Counted from the first letter of the stretch, positions 9,015 to 18,289 are shown. The stretch is 64,000 nt of DNA from Dietzia cinnamea NBRC 102147 (GCF_001571065.1 NZ_BCSW01000005.1:62001-126000); one strand, 5' to 3'. Program-made: numbers and translations. Notes: generated from the letters alone by a model not told the origin.

Positions 9015-9557
9015 TCAGCGGGGGCGGTCCGGCTGGATCCGCAGCGCCCGCAGGGAGGTGGCCAGGCCGTCGTATTGCGCGACCAACTGCACCAACGCGA
9101 CCAGCTCACCCGGGTTCAGGTACTCGGCGAGCGCGGCCCACGTCTCGTCGGACACGTCCTTCGTCCGCACCAGCTCGTCGACAGCCATGAGCAGCACCTC
9201 CAGCCGGTCCGGCCAACCCGCGGAGGCGGGGTCGCGGGTGGTGCGGGCGATCTCGTCGTCGTCCAGTCCCACCCGCGCGCCGATGCGCTCGTGGTGCGCC
9301 CGCTCGTACACGCTGCCCCGCAGGTGGGCCACGCGCAGGATCACGAGTTCGGTGGTGCGGCGGTCGAGGATCCCGAACGGCATCATCATCCCCGAGTAGG
9401 CGAGCCAGGCGGGGAAGAGGCGGCGGGCGCGGCCGAGGGTGGCGAACAGGTGGACGTCGCGTGAGCCGGTGACGCGCGCGCCGATGCGGTTGACCGCCCA
9501 GCCGAACGGGCCGAGCTCGCGGAACCCGCCGGGCGAAATCCTCGGTGACTGGCTCAT
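9015..9557 (-). CDS. Carboxymuconolactone decarboxylase (CMD/AhpD-fold) family protein
   Basis: A 180-residue AhpD-fold protein with the family core RTTELVILRVAHLRGSVYER followed by AHHERIGARVGL. Family members act either as gamma-carboxymuconolactone decarboxylases or as thiol peroxidase partners. The catalytic CxxC of peroxidase-type members is absent here (residues at that place are RGSVYERAHH), so a peroxidase role is unlikely. Start ATG at 9557 is supported by TACCCT 7 nt upstream. It lies just downstream of ramB on the same strand and equals Rv0464c in order. Exact reaction unknown. Confidence 0.85.
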   Translation of the reverse strand: MSQSPRISPGGFRELGPFGWAVNRIGARVTGSRDVHLFATLGRARRLFPAWLAYSGMMMPFGILDRRTTELVILRVAHLRGSVYERAHHERIGARVGLDDDEIARTTRDPASAGWPDRLEVLLMAVDELVRTKDVSDETWAALAEYLNPGELVALVQLVAQYDGLATSLRALRIQPDRPR

Positions 9558-9562
9558 GGCCG

Positions 9563-11017
9563 TCAGGGTAGGTCAGGCGCGGACCCGGCGGAGGCGGGTT
9601 CGCCGAGGAGGTACGGCGAGAGCGACGAGCGGTGGGCGTCCACGCGTAGCTCGTGGTTGAGCGGCGGGAAGGCGCGCTGCGGGCAGGCGGGTCGGTCGCA
9701 CATGCGGCAGCCGGAGCCGATCTTGGTGGCGGCGTCGACGTCGTCGAGGTCCAGCCCCTGCGCATAGACGGTGCGGTGGGCGTGGCGGGCCTCGCAGCCC
9801 AGCCCGATCGCGAACGTCTTGCGCGGCTGCCCGAAGCGCATGGGCCGGGTCGTCACGGTGCGCGAGACCCACAGGTGCAGCCGGCCGTCGGGCATCTGTG
9901 CGACCTGCCGCATGATCTTGCCGGGAAACGAGAACGACTCGTAGATGTTCCACAGCGGGCACGTGCCGCCCGAGGTGGTGAAGTGGAACCCGGAGGCGGA
10001 CTGGCGCTTGGACATGTTGCCGGCGCGGTCGACGCGCACGAAGCTGAACGGCACCCCGGCCGCCCCGGGCCGCTGCAGTGTGGACAGGCGGTGGCACACG
10101 GTCTCGTAGCCGGTGGCGTGGAAGGCCATGAGCCGCTCGACGTCGTAGCGGAAGTCCTCGGCGGTGTCGAGGAACCGCTGGTAGGGCATGAGGACGGCGG
10201 CGGCGAAGTAGCTGGCCAGTCCGCGAAGGGCGAGCGCGACGGCGGCGGGGGAGCTGAACGAGCCCTCGTCGACGAGGCTCTCCAGTAGCTCGCGGTGCTC
10301 GAGGAACGCCAGCTCGGAGGCCACGCGGAACGCCTGCTGGCCCGGGGTCATGTGGGCGGACAGCTCGAGGCGCCGCTCGTCGGTGAGGTAGCGGTGCCAC
10401 AGCCCGTCGGGCAGGTCGACGCGGCGGACGATGTGCACGCCGTGGGCCTCGGCGAGGCGGTGCTCGAGCTCGGCGCGCACGTCGCCGCGGTTGAGCCGGA
10501 TGCGGGTGGTGAGCTCCTCGGCCGCGGTGTCGAGGGAGTCGATGTAGTTCTGCCGTTGGTAGAAGTAGTCGCGCACCTCCTCGTGCGGCATCGACAGGAC
10601 GGCGCGGTCGACCGGGGTGTCGGGCGCGTTGCGGGTCTCGGTCAGGGCGGCCAGCAGATCGGCGGAGTTGCGGTAGCGCTGATGCAGGAGGGTGAAGGCA
10701 CGGGCGAGCGAGGGGTGCGCGCGGACGAGCTCGACGACCTCCGCGGCGGGGACCTCCGACGAGAGCTGCGTGTCGGTGAGGGCCTCCGTGACCGCCGCGA
10801 TGAGGCGCGTGTCCGAATCGGAGGCGAAGAACGTGGAGTCGACGCCGTAGACCTCGGAGATCTTGACCAGGACCCGGGAGGTGACGGGACGGGTGTCCTT
10901 CTCGAGTTGGTTGAGATACGACGACGACAAGCCGAGCGACTGCGCGAAGGCGGACTGGGTCAGACCGTGCTCCTCGCGCAGACGTCTCAGTCGCGATCCC
11001 ATATGTGAGGCGTTCAT
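9563..11017 (-). CDS. ramB: RamB, XRE-family regulator of acetate metabolism
   Basis: RamB represses or modulates glyoxylate-cycle and acetate-activation genes in Corynebacterium and Mycobacterium. The 484-residue product has an N-terminal Cro/C1 helix-turn-helix (LRRLREEHGLTQSAFAQSLG, residues about 9-65), an IrrE-like middle region including SELAFLEHRELLESL, and a C-terminal DUF2083-type domain ending in the cysteine cluster GSGCRMCDRPACPQR. ATG at 11017 gives MNASHMGSRL; a second ATG at 11002 is possible, but GGGAGG lies upstream of the first. It is divergent from aceA with a RamB-type TTTGCAAA site between them. Order and function match Rv0465c. Confidence 0.95.
   Translation of the reverse strand: MNASHMGSRLRRLREEHGLTQSAFAQSLGLSSSYLNQLEKDTRPVTSRVLVKISEVYGVDSTFFASDSDTRLIAAVTEALTDTQLSSEVPAAEVVELVRAHPSLARAFTLLHQRYRNSADLLAALTETRNAPDTPVDRAVLSMPHEEVRDYFYQRQNYIDSLDTAAEELTTRIRLNRGDVRAELEHRLAEAHGVHIVRRVDLPDGLWHRYLTDERRLELSAHMTPGQQAFRVASELAFLEHRELLESLVDEGSFSSPAAVALALRGLASYFAAAVLMPYQRFLDTAEDFRYDVERLMAFHATGYETVCHRLSTLQRPGAAGVPFSFVRVDRAGNMSKRQSASGFHFTTSGGTCPLWNIYESFSFPGKIMRQVAQMPDGRLHLWVSRTVTTRPMRFGQPRKTFAIGLGCEARHAHRTVYAQGLDLDDVDAATKIGSGCRMCDRPACPQRAFPPLNHELRVDAHRSSLSPYLLGEPASAGSAPDLP
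9565..9570 (-). promoter_or_regulatory. -10 element of CMD gene, overlapping the ramB stop
   Basis: On the minus strand TACCCT ends 7 nt before the ATG at 9557. The hexamer overlaps the ramB stop codon (9563-9565), so the CMD gene can be transcribed leaderlessly from inside the end of ramB. Confidence 0.5.
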
Positions 11018-11055
11018 CGGCTTCGGCCCTCCCGTCCGTGGCGTGCCACACAATC

Positions 11056-11072
11056 TTCGCAAACTTTGCAAA
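11056..11072. promoter_or_regulatory. RamB operator between ramB and aceA
   Basis: TTCGCAAA (11056-11063) is followed 9 bp on by the perfect palindrome TTTGCAAA (11065-11072); together they read AAACTTTGCAAA, matching the AACTTTGCAAA-type motif published for RamB of C. glutamicum. It is 45 bp from the ramB start and 141 bp from the aceA start, so it could serve autoregulation and aceA control. Confidence 0.7.
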
Positions 11073-11212
11073 AGTCTCCAAGAAACTCGCCAGATTCGCA
11101 TTACCTGCAGGTAGACGGGCTGTCTGCGATGTGGCACGCTATGGGCAGTACGGGGCCAGCGGCTCGCAAGACTGCGAATCACGGCCCGCCCCCCGAGTAG
11201 GAAAGAGTCGCG

Positions 11213-12502
11213 ATGTCGAACGTCGGCAAGGCACGTACCGCTGAAGAGATCCAGAAGGACTGGGACACCAATCCCCGCTGGAAGGGCATCACCCGCAACT
11301 ACACGGCCGAGCAGGTCGCCGAGCTGCAGGGCACCGTCGTCGAGGAGCACACCCTCGCCCGTCGTGGCGCGGAGATCCTCTGGGAGAAGGTCAACACCAA
11401 GGACTTCGTCAACTCCCTCGGTGCGCTGACCGGTAACCAGGCCGTGCAGCAGATCCGCGCCGGCCTCGAGGCCGTCTACCTCTCCGGCTGGCAGGTCGCC
11501 GCCGACGCCAACCTCTCGGGCCACACCTACCCGGACCAGTCGCTGTACCCGGCCAACTCGGTGCCGACCGTCGTCCGTCGCATCAACAACGCCCTGCTGC
11601 GCGCCGACGAGATCGCCCGCATCGAGGGCGACACCTCGGTGGAGAACTGGCTCGCCCCGATCGTGGCCGACGCCGAGGCCGGCTTCGGTGGCGCCCTGAA
11701 CGCCTACGAGCTGCAGAAGGCCATGATCAACGCCGGTGCCGCCGGTGTGCACTGGGAGGACCAGCTGGCCTCCGAGAAGAAGTGCGGCCACCTCGGTGGC
11801 AAGGTGCTCATCCCGACCAACCAGCACATCCGCACCCTGACCTCGGCCCGCCTCGCCTCGGACGTCGCCAACGTGCCGTCCGTGATCATCGCGCGCACCG
11901 ACGCCGAGGCCGCCACCCTGATCACCTCGGACGTCGACGAGCGCGACCGTCCGTTCATCACCGGTGAGCGCACCGCCGAGGGCTTCTACCACGTCAAGAA
12001 CGGCATCGAGCCGTGCATCGAGCGCGCGAAGGCCTACGCCCCGTTCGCCGACATGATCTGGATGGAGACCGGCACCCCGGATCTCGAGTACGCCAAGAAG
12101 TTCGCCGAGGGCGTCAAGGCCGAGTTCCCGGACCAGCTCCTGGCCTACAACTGCTCGCCCTCCTTCAACTGGAAGGCGAACCTGGACGACGAGACCATCG
12201 CCAAGTTCCAGAAGGAGCTCGGCGCGATGGGCTTCAAGTTCCAGTTCATCACCCTGGCCGGCTTCCACTCGCTCAACTACGGCATGTTCGACCTGGCCTA
12301 CGGCTACGCCCGCAACCAGATGAGCGCGTTCGTCGAGCTGCAGGAGCGCGAGTTCGCCGCGGCCAAGGAGCGTGGCTTCACCGCGGTCAAGCACCAGCGC
12401 GAGGTCGGCGCCGGCTACTTCGACCTCATCGCCACCACGGTCGACCCCAACACGTCCACCGCGGCGCTGAAGGGCTCCACCGAGGAGGGCCAGTTCCACT
12501 GA
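11213..12502 (+). CDS. aceA: Isocitrate lyase
   Basis: Cleaves isocitrate to glyoxylate and succinate, the first step of the glyoxylate shunt used on acetate and fatty acids; related enzymes also act as methylisocitrate lyase. The 429-residue sequence is nearly collinear with M. tuberculosis Icl1: the catalytic loop is [16 protein letters not shown] with Cys191, and the substrate-binding motif [13 protein letters not shown] is intact. AGGAAAGAG precedes the ATG by 7 nt. It is divergent from ramB across 195 bp that carry a RamB-type site and is followed by a strong hairpin before fadB2. Glyoxylate would feed malate synthase encoded elsewhere. Confidence 0.98.
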   Translation: MSNVGKARTAEEIQKDWDTNPRWKGITRNYTAEQVAELQGTVVEEHTLARRGAEILWEKVNTKDFVNSLGALTGNQAVQQIRAGLEAVYLSGWQVAADANLSGHTYPDQSLYPANSVPTVVRRINNALLRADEIARIEGDTSVENWLAPIVADAEAGFGGALNAYELQKAMINAGAAGVHWEDQLASEKKCGHLGGKVLIPTNQHIRTLTSARLASDVANVPSVIIARTDAEAATLITSDVDERDRPFITGERTAEGFYHVKNGIEPCIERAKAYAPFADMIWMETGTPDLEYAKKFAEGVKAEFPDQLLAYNCSPSFNWKANLDDETIAKFQKELGAMGFKFQFITLAGFHSLNYGMFDLAYGYARNQMSAFVELQEREFAAAKERGFTAVKHQREVGAGYFDLIATTVDPNTSTAALKGSTEEGQFH

Positions 12503-12564
12503 GCTAGTGGACCTGACCGGTGAACCGATCCGATCAACGGTCGGCTCGCTGACATGACGTGACA

Positions 12565-12608
12565 ACCGGGGGCCGTGGCCGTCTCGACGAGGCGGCCCGG
12601 CCCCCGGT
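12565..12608 (+). terminator. Terminator after aceA
   Basis: ACCGGGGGCC (12565-12574) pairs perfectly with GGCCCCCGGT (12599-12608), and an inner GGCCG/CGGCC stem extends it. It lies 63 nt after the aceA stop and isolates fadB2-metE from aceA read-through. Confidence 0.7.
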
Positions 12609-12694
12609 CGTCTCTCCGCCACCCGGGGGGCGGGCCGGCGGACGGGCCGGCGCGCCCCCTTCACGACCCTCCTCATCGAAGGACCCAGGACACC

Positions 12695-13615
12695 ATGAGC
12701 AGCAGCCGCGACGCCGCGACGGACGCGGGACGGATCACCCGCGTCGGCGTGGTGGGGGCCGGGCAGATGGGCTCGGGCATCGCCGAGGTCTGCGCGCGCG
12801 CCCACGTGGACGTGCTCGTGTGGGAGTCCACCCGCGAACTCACCACCGCCGGCCGCTCCCGGATCCTGCAGTCCCTCGACCGCGGCGTGTCCTCGGGCAA
12901 GATCACCGAGCGCGAACGCGAACAGGCCGCCCTGCGCCTGCGCTTCACCACCGACCCGGGCGACTTCTGCGACCGTCAGCTCGTGATCGAGGCGGTCGTC
13001 GAGGACTCCGCCGCCAAGTCCGCCGTCTTCCGGCAGCTCGACGAGATCGTCACCGACCCGGGGGCCGTGCTGGCCACCAACACCTCCGCAGTCCCCGTCG
13101 CCACCCTCGCCGGGTGCACGGCCCGCCCCGAGCGCGTGCTCGGCATGCACTTCTTCAACCCCGTCCCCGTGCTCCCGCTGGTCGAGCTGGTGAGCACCCC
13201 CCAGACCGGCGCCGCCGTCCGCGACCGTGCCAAGGCGTTCGCCGAACAGGTCCTCGGCAAGCAGGTCGTGCATTCCGCCGACCGAGCCGGCGCCGTGGTC
13301 AACGCGCTGCTCGTGCCGTACCTGCTCTCCGCCATCCGGATGGCGGAATCCGGCCACGCCACCGCCGAGGACATCGACCGGGCCATGGTCCTCGGCTGCG
13401 CCCACCCCATGGGGCCGCTCGCCCTGGCCGACCACGTGGGGCTCGACACGGTCAAGGTGATCGCCGAGGCGATGCACGCCGAATTCGGCGAGCCGCTGTA
13501 CTCACCGCCCCCGCTGCTCGTGAGCATGGTCGAGTCGGGCCGGCTGGGTCGGAAGACGGGCCAGGGGTTCCACAGCTATCCCGTGCCCCGGGCGATGGCC
13601 CGGACCGCGCGCTGA
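12695..13615 (+). CDS. fadB2: 3-hydroxybutyryl-CoA dehydrogenase
   Basis: NAD(P)-dependent oxidoreductase converting (S)-3-hydroxyacyl-CoA to 3-oxoacyl-CoA in beta-oxidation or butanoate metabolism. The 306-residue protein has the Rossmann motif VGVVGAGQMGSGIAEV near residue 15, the catalytic histidine region LGMHFFNPVPVLPLVELV and the C-terminal helical domain ending GRKTGQGFHSY. ATG at 12695 was chosen over an upstream in-frame start (12575) because homology begins just before the Rossmann motif and AGGA lies 4-5 nt upstream. It follows aceA as Rv0468 follows icl in M. tuberculosis. One base separates its stop from the metE-like gene, so they form an operon. Confidence 0.94.
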   Translation: MSSSRDAATDAGRITRVGVVGAGQMGSGIAEVCARAHVDVLVWESTRELTTAGRSRILQSLDRGVSSGKITEREREQAALRLRFTTDPGDFCDRQLVIEAVVEDSAAKSAVFRQLDEIVTDPGAVLATNTSAVPVATLAGCTARPERVLGMHFFNPVPVLPLVELVSTPQTGAAVRDRAKAFAEQVLGKQVVHSADRAGAVVNALLVPYLLSAIRMAESGHATAEDIDRAMVLGCAHPMGPLALADHVGLDTVKVIAEAMHAEFGEPLYSPPPLLVSMVESGRLGRKTGQGFHSYPVPRAMARTAR

Positions 13616-13616
13616 G

Positions 13617-15983
13617 ATGACATCGTCGTCGTCGCCCTCGTCGCCGCACCTCGAACCCACGCGCGCCTCGTCGGTCCTGGGCTACCCGCGCATCGGGCCG
13701 CGCCGCGAGCTCAAACGCGCGCTCGAACGGTACTGGCACGGCGACGGCACCCGCGCCGAGCTGCTCGCCACCGGCCGCCGCGTCCGGGAGGCCACCTGGC
13801 ACGACCTGGGCGCCAAGGGCCTCACGCAGATCCCCGGCAACACCTTCAGCTTCTACGACCACATCCTCGACGACGCCCTGCTCGTCGGCGCGATCCCCGC
13901 CCGCTTCCGCGACCTCACTCGCGACCTCACGCCCGTCGACACGGTCTTCGCCCTGGCCCGCGGCCGCGCCGACGTCCCCCCGCTCGAACTGGTCCCGCTG
14001 CAGGGGACCTCCTACCTGTACCGCCAGCCCGAGTTCGACGAGGCCTCCGAGCTGGGGCTGCGGCCGGGCGAGCTGCTCGCCGAGGTCGCCCGCGCGCGCG
14101 AGCTGGGGCTCGAGATCCGGCCCGTCATCACCGGCCCGGTCTCGCTGCTGCTGCTCGGCAAGGCCTCGCCCGACGCCGCGCCGGGGTTCGCGCCGCTCGA
14201 CCTGCTCGACCGGATGCTCGAGCAGTACGAGGCGCTGCTCGGCGTGCTGCACGAGGCGGGTGTGACGTGCGTGCAGTTCGACGAGCCCTGCATGACCATG
14301 GAGCGCACGCCGGACGAGATCGCCGGGCTGCGCGGGGCCTACGACCGGCTCGCCGCGGTGCCGGCGAGGCCGCGGATCCTCGTCACCGGCGAGTACGGCG
14401 ACCTCGGGGACGCGCTGCCCGCGCTCGCGGCCACGGGGATCGAGGCGATCGGCCTGGACCTGGTCCACGGGCGGCGGACGGCCGCCGAGCTCGCCGCCGT
14501 GCCGGGCCTGGCCGCCAAGCGCCTCTACGCCGGCGTCGTGGACGGTCAGAACGTGTGGCGCACGGACAAGTTCGCGACGCTCGACTACCTGCGCGAGCTG
14601 CGGGCCGTGTTCGCCGACGTGGTGGTGTCGACCTCGTGCACGCTGCTGCACGTGCCGTACGACGTGCACGCCGAGACCGACCTGCCGCCCGAGCTCGTGG
14701 ACTCGCTGGCCTTCGCCGAACAGAAGGTCGCCGAGGTGGTGTCGCTGGCGCACGCGCTCGAGGACGGCCCCACGCCGCGCTGGCGTCCGCTGCCCGTGCT
14801 GCCCAGTGCGCGTCGCGAGGACGTGCGCGCGAGGACCGCGCGGGTGGCCGACGACGACAAGGTCCGCGTCCCGTACGACGAGCGGGCCCCCCGGCAGGCC
14901 GGCAGGCTGGGTCTGCCGACGCTCCCGACCGCCACCCTCGGCTCGTTCCCGCAGACAGTGCAGATCCGGCGGGCCCGCCGCGACCTGGCGGAGGGGCGGA
15001 TCGACTACGCCCGGTACTGCGACTACCTCCGCGCGGAGATCGCCGCGGTGATCCGGCTGCAGGAGGACATCGGACTGGACGTGCTCGTCCACGGCGAGGT
15101 CGAGCGCAACGACATGGTGCAGTACTTCGCCGAACTGCTCGACGGGTTCGCCGCCACCCGCAACGGCTGGGTGCAGTCGTACGGTTCGCGCTGCGTGCGG
15201 CCGCCCATCCTCTACGGGGACGTGGCGCGGCCCGCGCCGATGACCGTCGAGTGGACGGGCTACGCGCAGTCGCTCACGGACCGGCCGGTCAAGGGGATGA
15301 TCACCGGGCCCGTGACGATGCTCGCGCGGTCGTTCTGCCGCACCGACCTCGCGCTGCCCGAGGTCGCCACGCAGCTCGCGCTGGCGGTGCGCGACGAGGT
15401 GGCCGATCTGGAGGCGGCCGGCACGGCCATCATCCAGATCGACGAGCCGGCCATCCGGGAACTGCTGCCGCGGCGCGGTGCCGACCGGCGCGCCTACCTC
15501 GACTGGGCGGTGGGCACCTTCCGCCTCGCCTCCGCCGGCGCGCGACCCGACACGCAGATCCACACGCACATGACGTACTCGTCGCTGCAGGTGATGACCG
15601 AGGCGATCGAGGAGCTCGACGCCGACGTCACCAACATCGTGGCCACCCGCTCGATCGAGTGGGTGCTGGACGCCCTGACCGACCACACCCTGACCCGACA
15701 GGTCGCGCCCGGCGTGTACGAGTCGCGCTCGGGGTTCGTGCCGGACATCGACCTGCTGCACGAGCGGCTGCTGCGCGCGGTGGACGCCGTGGGGGTGGAG
15801 AGGCTGTGGGCGGTGCCCGACGGCGGGCTCAAGAGCCGCTACACGTGGCAGTTGGAGCCCAGCCTGCGGAACCTGGTGACCGCCGCCCGTCGGATCCGAC
15901 GGGCGGTTGCCCGGCAGGGGCCGGGGTCTAATAAGATCGGCGCAGAGCAAGTCCCGGGACACGAGCCCGGGATCGGTAGTTGA
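13617..15983 (+). CDS. MetE-like cobalamin-independent methionine synthase homologue lacking most zinc ligands
   Basis: Full-length (788 residues) homologue of MetE, which transfers a methyl group from methyltetrahydropteroyl-polyglutamate to homocysteine. The N-terminal barrel begins SVLGYPRIGPRRELKRALE; the C-terminal barrel keeps GEVERNDMVQYF, NGWVQSYGSRCVRPP, VKGMITGPVTML and IIQIDEPAIRELL. However, the zinc site is broken. E. coli His641-x-Cys643 (HTHMCY) reads HTHMTY here, Glu665 (ITIETSRS) reads TNIVATRS, and Cys726 (NPDCGLKTR) reads VPDGGLKSR; only the histidine remains. No frameshift is visible. The last ~20 codons (about 15920-15983) contain a hairpin and probable promoter of the next gene. 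It may use another chemistry, be a non-catalytic homologue, or have decayed by substitution. Start is 1 nt after the fadB2 stop. Confidence 0.85.
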   Translation: MTSSSSPSSPHLEPTRASSVLGYPRIGPRRELKRALERYWHGDGTRAELLATGRRVREATWHDLGAKGLTQIPGNTFSFYDHILDDALLVGAIPARFRDLTRDLTPVDTVFALARGRADVPPLELVPLQGTSYLYRQPEFDEASELGLRPGELLAEVARARELGLEIRPVITGPVSLLLLGKASPDAAPGFAPLDLLDRMLEQYEALLGVLHEAGVTCVQFDEPCMTMERTPDEIAGLRGAYDRLAAVPARPRILVTGEYGDLGDALPALAATGIEAIGLDLVHGRRTAAELAAVPGLAAKRLYAGVVDGQNVWRTDKFATLDYLRELRAVFADVVVSTSCTLLHVPYDVHAETDLPPELVDSLAFAEQKVAEVVSLAHALEDGPTPRWRPLPVLPSARREDVRARTARVADDDKVRVPYDERAPRQAGRLGLPTLPTATLGSFPQTVQIRRARRDLAEGRIDYARYCDYLRAEIAAVIRLQEDIGLDVLVHGEVERNDMVQYFAELLDGFAATRNGWVQSYGSRCVRPPILYGDVARPAPMTVEWTGYAQSLTDRPVKGMITGPVTMLARSFCRTDLALPEVATQLALAVRDEVADLEAAGTAIIQIDEPAIRELLPRRGADRRAYLDWAVGTFRLASAGARPDTQIHTHMTYSSLQVMTEAIEELDADVTNIVATRSIEWVLDALTDHTLTRQVAPGVYESRSGFVPDIDLLHERLLRAVDAVGVERLWAVPDGGLKSRYTWQLEPSLRNLVTAARRIRRAVARQGPGSNKIGAEQVPGHEPGIGS

Positions 15984-16000
15984 CGAAAGAGGACGACATC

Positions 16001-16309
16001 ATGGCCGGTCAGACGCTCGAGCACACTGGTGCCGCCATCGTCGAGGAGTACTACCCGGAGTACGCGACGAAGGTCGCGCCCACCTACCCGCTGTACTCGA
16101 CCGAGATCTACGTCGGGTCCGCCATCATCCTGCTGAGCATGAGCATGCTGGGTCTGCCCATCACCGCCATCGGCTACTACACGCAGGACGCCGGCGTCTC
16201 GCTCGGCATGGCGGTCGCCGCGGTCGTGGCCACCACCGTCGTGTTCCTCATCGGCCTGTTCGTGTGCATGTACGGCTTCCGTAAGCACGGCCGCGAGGAC
16301 TCCCACTGA
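16001..16309 (+). CDS. Small membrane protein, two transmembrane helices
   Basis: A 102-residue protein not assigned to a named family. About 34 hydrophilic N-terminal residues (YYPEYATKVAPTYPLYS) precede two hydrophobic helices at about 35-57 and 65-90, and a short basic tail GFRKHGREDSH. ATG at 16001 is chosen over a TTG at 15980 because GAAAGAGGA sits 8 nt before it. A TCCCGGG/CCCGGGA hairpin (15952-15972) and a TAATAAGAT-like hexamer overlap the end of the upstream MetE-like gene and may control it. The DUF445 gene follows after 11 bp, probably in the same operon. Confidence 0.75.
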   Translation: MAGQTLEHTGAAIVEEYYPEYATKVAPTYPLYSTEIYVGSAIILLSMSMLGLPITAIGYYTQDAGVSLGMAVAAVVATTVVFLIGLFVCMYGFRKHGREDSH

Positions 16310-16320
16310 CGCTCGACCCG

Positions 16321-17607
16321 GTGGTCGCCGCCGGGGGACCCGCGCTCAAGGCGGGTGACCCGGCGACCGACGCCGAGCGGAGGTCCGCCCTCCGTCGCAT
16401 GAAGATGGTGGCGACGGGGTTCCTCGTCGTGGCCGGGGTGATCTACCTCGTCGCCGAATACGCACTGCACAACGGCGCGCCCTCCTGGGTGGGTTACGTC
16501 CGCGCCGCCGCCGAGGCCGGGATGGTCGGCGGCCTGGCCGACTGGTTCGCCGTCACCGCCCTGTTCCGCCACCCCCTGGGCATCCCCATCCCGCACACGG
16601 CGCTCATCCGCCGCAAGAAGGACCAGCTGGGCACCTCGCTCGGCGGGTTCGTGGGGGAGAACTTCCTCGACCCCGAGATGGTCAGCGAGAAGGTCCGCGG
16701 CGCCCGCATCCCCGAGCGCGCCGGCGAGTGGCTCGCCGAGACCGACAATCGCGCCCTCGCCTCCGATCAGGCCGCCAAGGCCATCCGCTCCGTCCTGGCG
16801 GTGCTGCGCGACGAGGACGCGGTCGCGATCATCGAACGCACCATCGTGGCCCGGATCGCCGAGCCCGAGTGGGGCCCGCCCGCCGGCCGCATCCTCGCCG
16901 AACTCCTCGACGAGGGCCGCCACCTGCCGCTGCTCGACCTCATGGCCGACCGGGCCCACGAATGGGTCGAGGCGCACCCCGAGACGATCGACCGCTGGGT
17001 CCGCGAGAAGGCGCCCACCTGGGCCCCCCAGTTCGTCAACGAACTGCTCTCCGACCGCGCCTACCGCGAGCTGCGCGAGTGGACGTGGCAGATCAAGGTC
17101 GACAAGCAGCACGCCGTGCGCCTGGCGCTGATCGGGTTCGTCGAGGACTTCGCCCGCGACCTGCAGCACGACCCGTCCACCATGGCCAAGCTCGAGTCGT
17201 TCAAGCACGAGGTCATGAACCGCGAGGAGGTGCGCCGCGCCGCTGGGTCGGCGTGGTCGGCCGCCAAGCGGATGATCGTCGAGGCCACCGAGGACACCTC
17301 CTCGACGTTGCGGGTCAAGATCGACGACCTCCTGCGCCGCCTCGCCGAGATGCTCGTCGGTGACGAGAAGATGCGCTCGCGGCTCGACGACTACATGACC
17401 CGCACGGCGCGCTACGTCGCGGAGAACTACGCCGGCGAGGTCACCTCGATCATCTCCGACACCGTCGAACGCTGGGACGCCGACGAGGCCTCCGACAAGA
17501 TCGAGCTGCTCGCCGGCAAGGACCTGCAGTTCATCCGCATCAACGGCACGGTCGTGGGGGCCCTGGCCGGGCTCGCGATCCACGCGGCCACCGAGCTGCT
17601 CTTCTGA
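16321..17607 (+). CDS. DUF445 family membrane-associated protein
   Basis: 428 residues, matching the DUF445 (YjiN-like) family: an N-terminal hydrophobic helix (FLVVAGVIYLVAEYAL, about 36-52), the family signature AAAEAGMVGGLADWFAVTALFRHPLG, a long alpha-helical middle, and a C-terminal helix VVGALAGLAIHAATELLF that may insert in the membrane. The biochemical role of the family is not established. GTG at 16321 gives this length; an internal ATG at 16399 is the alternative. It follows the small membrane protein by 11 bp. Confidence 0.85.
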   Translation: MVAAGGPALKAGDPATDAERRSALRRMKMVATGFLVVAGVIYLVAEYALHNGAPSWVGYVRAAAEAGMVGGLADWFAVTALFRHPLGIPIPHTALIRRKKDQLGTSLGGFVGENFLDPEMVSEKVRGARIPERAGEWLAETDNRALASDQAAKAIRSVLAVLRDEDAVAIIERTIVARIAEPEWGPPAGRILAELLDEGRHLPLLDLMADRAHEWVEAHPETIDRWVREKAPTWAPQFVNELLSDRAYRELREWTWQIKVDKQHAVRLALIGFVEDFARDLQHDPSTMAKLESFKHEVMNREEVRRAAGSAWSAAKRMIVEATEDTSSTLRVKIDDLLRRLAEMLVGDEKMRSRLDDYMTRTARYVAENYAGEVTSIISDTVERWDADEASDKIELLAGKDLQFIRINGTVVGALAGLAIHAATELLF

Positions 17608-17758
17608 TCTCCCGGCGGCCCGCCCGCCCCGTCGTGTGACCCATCCCACAGGATCGTCGTACACATAGCGCTTGCTGGAGTTAGCACTCGTTGCTAGCGT
17701 TGGGGACAGCCGAGGAGAGACGAACGGTCTGGCCGCAACGGCGGAGGGAGGTGACTCC

Positions 17759-18289
17759 ATGGCCGCACACGATGGTGCTGAACGCGGCGGACCCGCGCAC
17801 GACGTCACGGGATCCGGCGTACCGGCAGACGAGCCGACAGCAGCAACCCTCGCCCGCCGTAACAAGCCGACGGGTGAGGTGCCGCGCCACACGGATGTCA
17901 CCGCGCTCGTCGACGGTGACCGGCGTTCGTCCGAATCGCAGGACATCGGGTCGTTCATCCGCGCCCAGCGGGAGGCCGCCCAGGTGTCCATCCGGCAGCT
18001 CGCGGAGCGTGCCGGCGTCTCCAACCCGTATCTGAGCCAGATCGAACGCGGGCTGCGCAAGCCGTCCGCCGAGGTCCTGGGTCAGATCGCCCGAGGTCTG
18101 AGGCTGTCCGCGGAGGTGCTCTACGCCCGCGCCGGGATCCTCGAACTCAAGCAGGGGAGCCCGGTGAGGGACGCGATCCTCACCGCCCCGGACCTCACAG
18201 AGCGACAAAGGGAGGTGCTCGTGGAGATCTACGAGTCGTTCCTGGCGAACAATGCGACCGCAGCCGACCAGGTCGTCGACGTCCCCTGA
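17759..18289 (+). CDS. XRE-family helix-turn-helix regulator upstream of hbhA
   Basis: 176 residues with a disordered N-terminal 60 residues and a Cro/C1 HTH at about 63-120 (SFIRAQREAAQVSIRQLAE, then GVSNPYLSQIERGLRKPS). The C-terminal 55 residues form a helical extension (ERQREVLVEIYESFLA). A strong GGAGGGAGGT lies 5-6 nt before the ATG at 17759. It equals Rv0474 in position, directly upstream of the HbhA-like gene; a role in controlling that gene is suggested by position only. The upstream 150 bp (17608-17758) contain GTTAGCACTCGTTGCTAGC, with GTTAGC and GCTAGC as a possible dyad near 17680-17697. Confidence 0.9.
   Translation: MAAHDGAERGGPAHDVTGSGVPADEPTAATLARRNKPTGEVPRHTDVTALVDGDRRSSESQDIGSFIRAQREAAQVSIRQLAERAGVSNPYLSQIERGLRKPSAEVLGQIARGLRLSAEVLYARAGILELKQGSPVRDAILTAPDLTERQREVLVEIYESFLANNATAADQVVDVP

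Noticed and set aside
11018-13477. Long minus-strand open frame continuing upstream of ramB across aceA and fadB2
   Set aside because: It is antisense to well-supported aceA and fadB2, has composition typical of a shadow frame in GC-rich DNA, and ramB homology starts at 11017.
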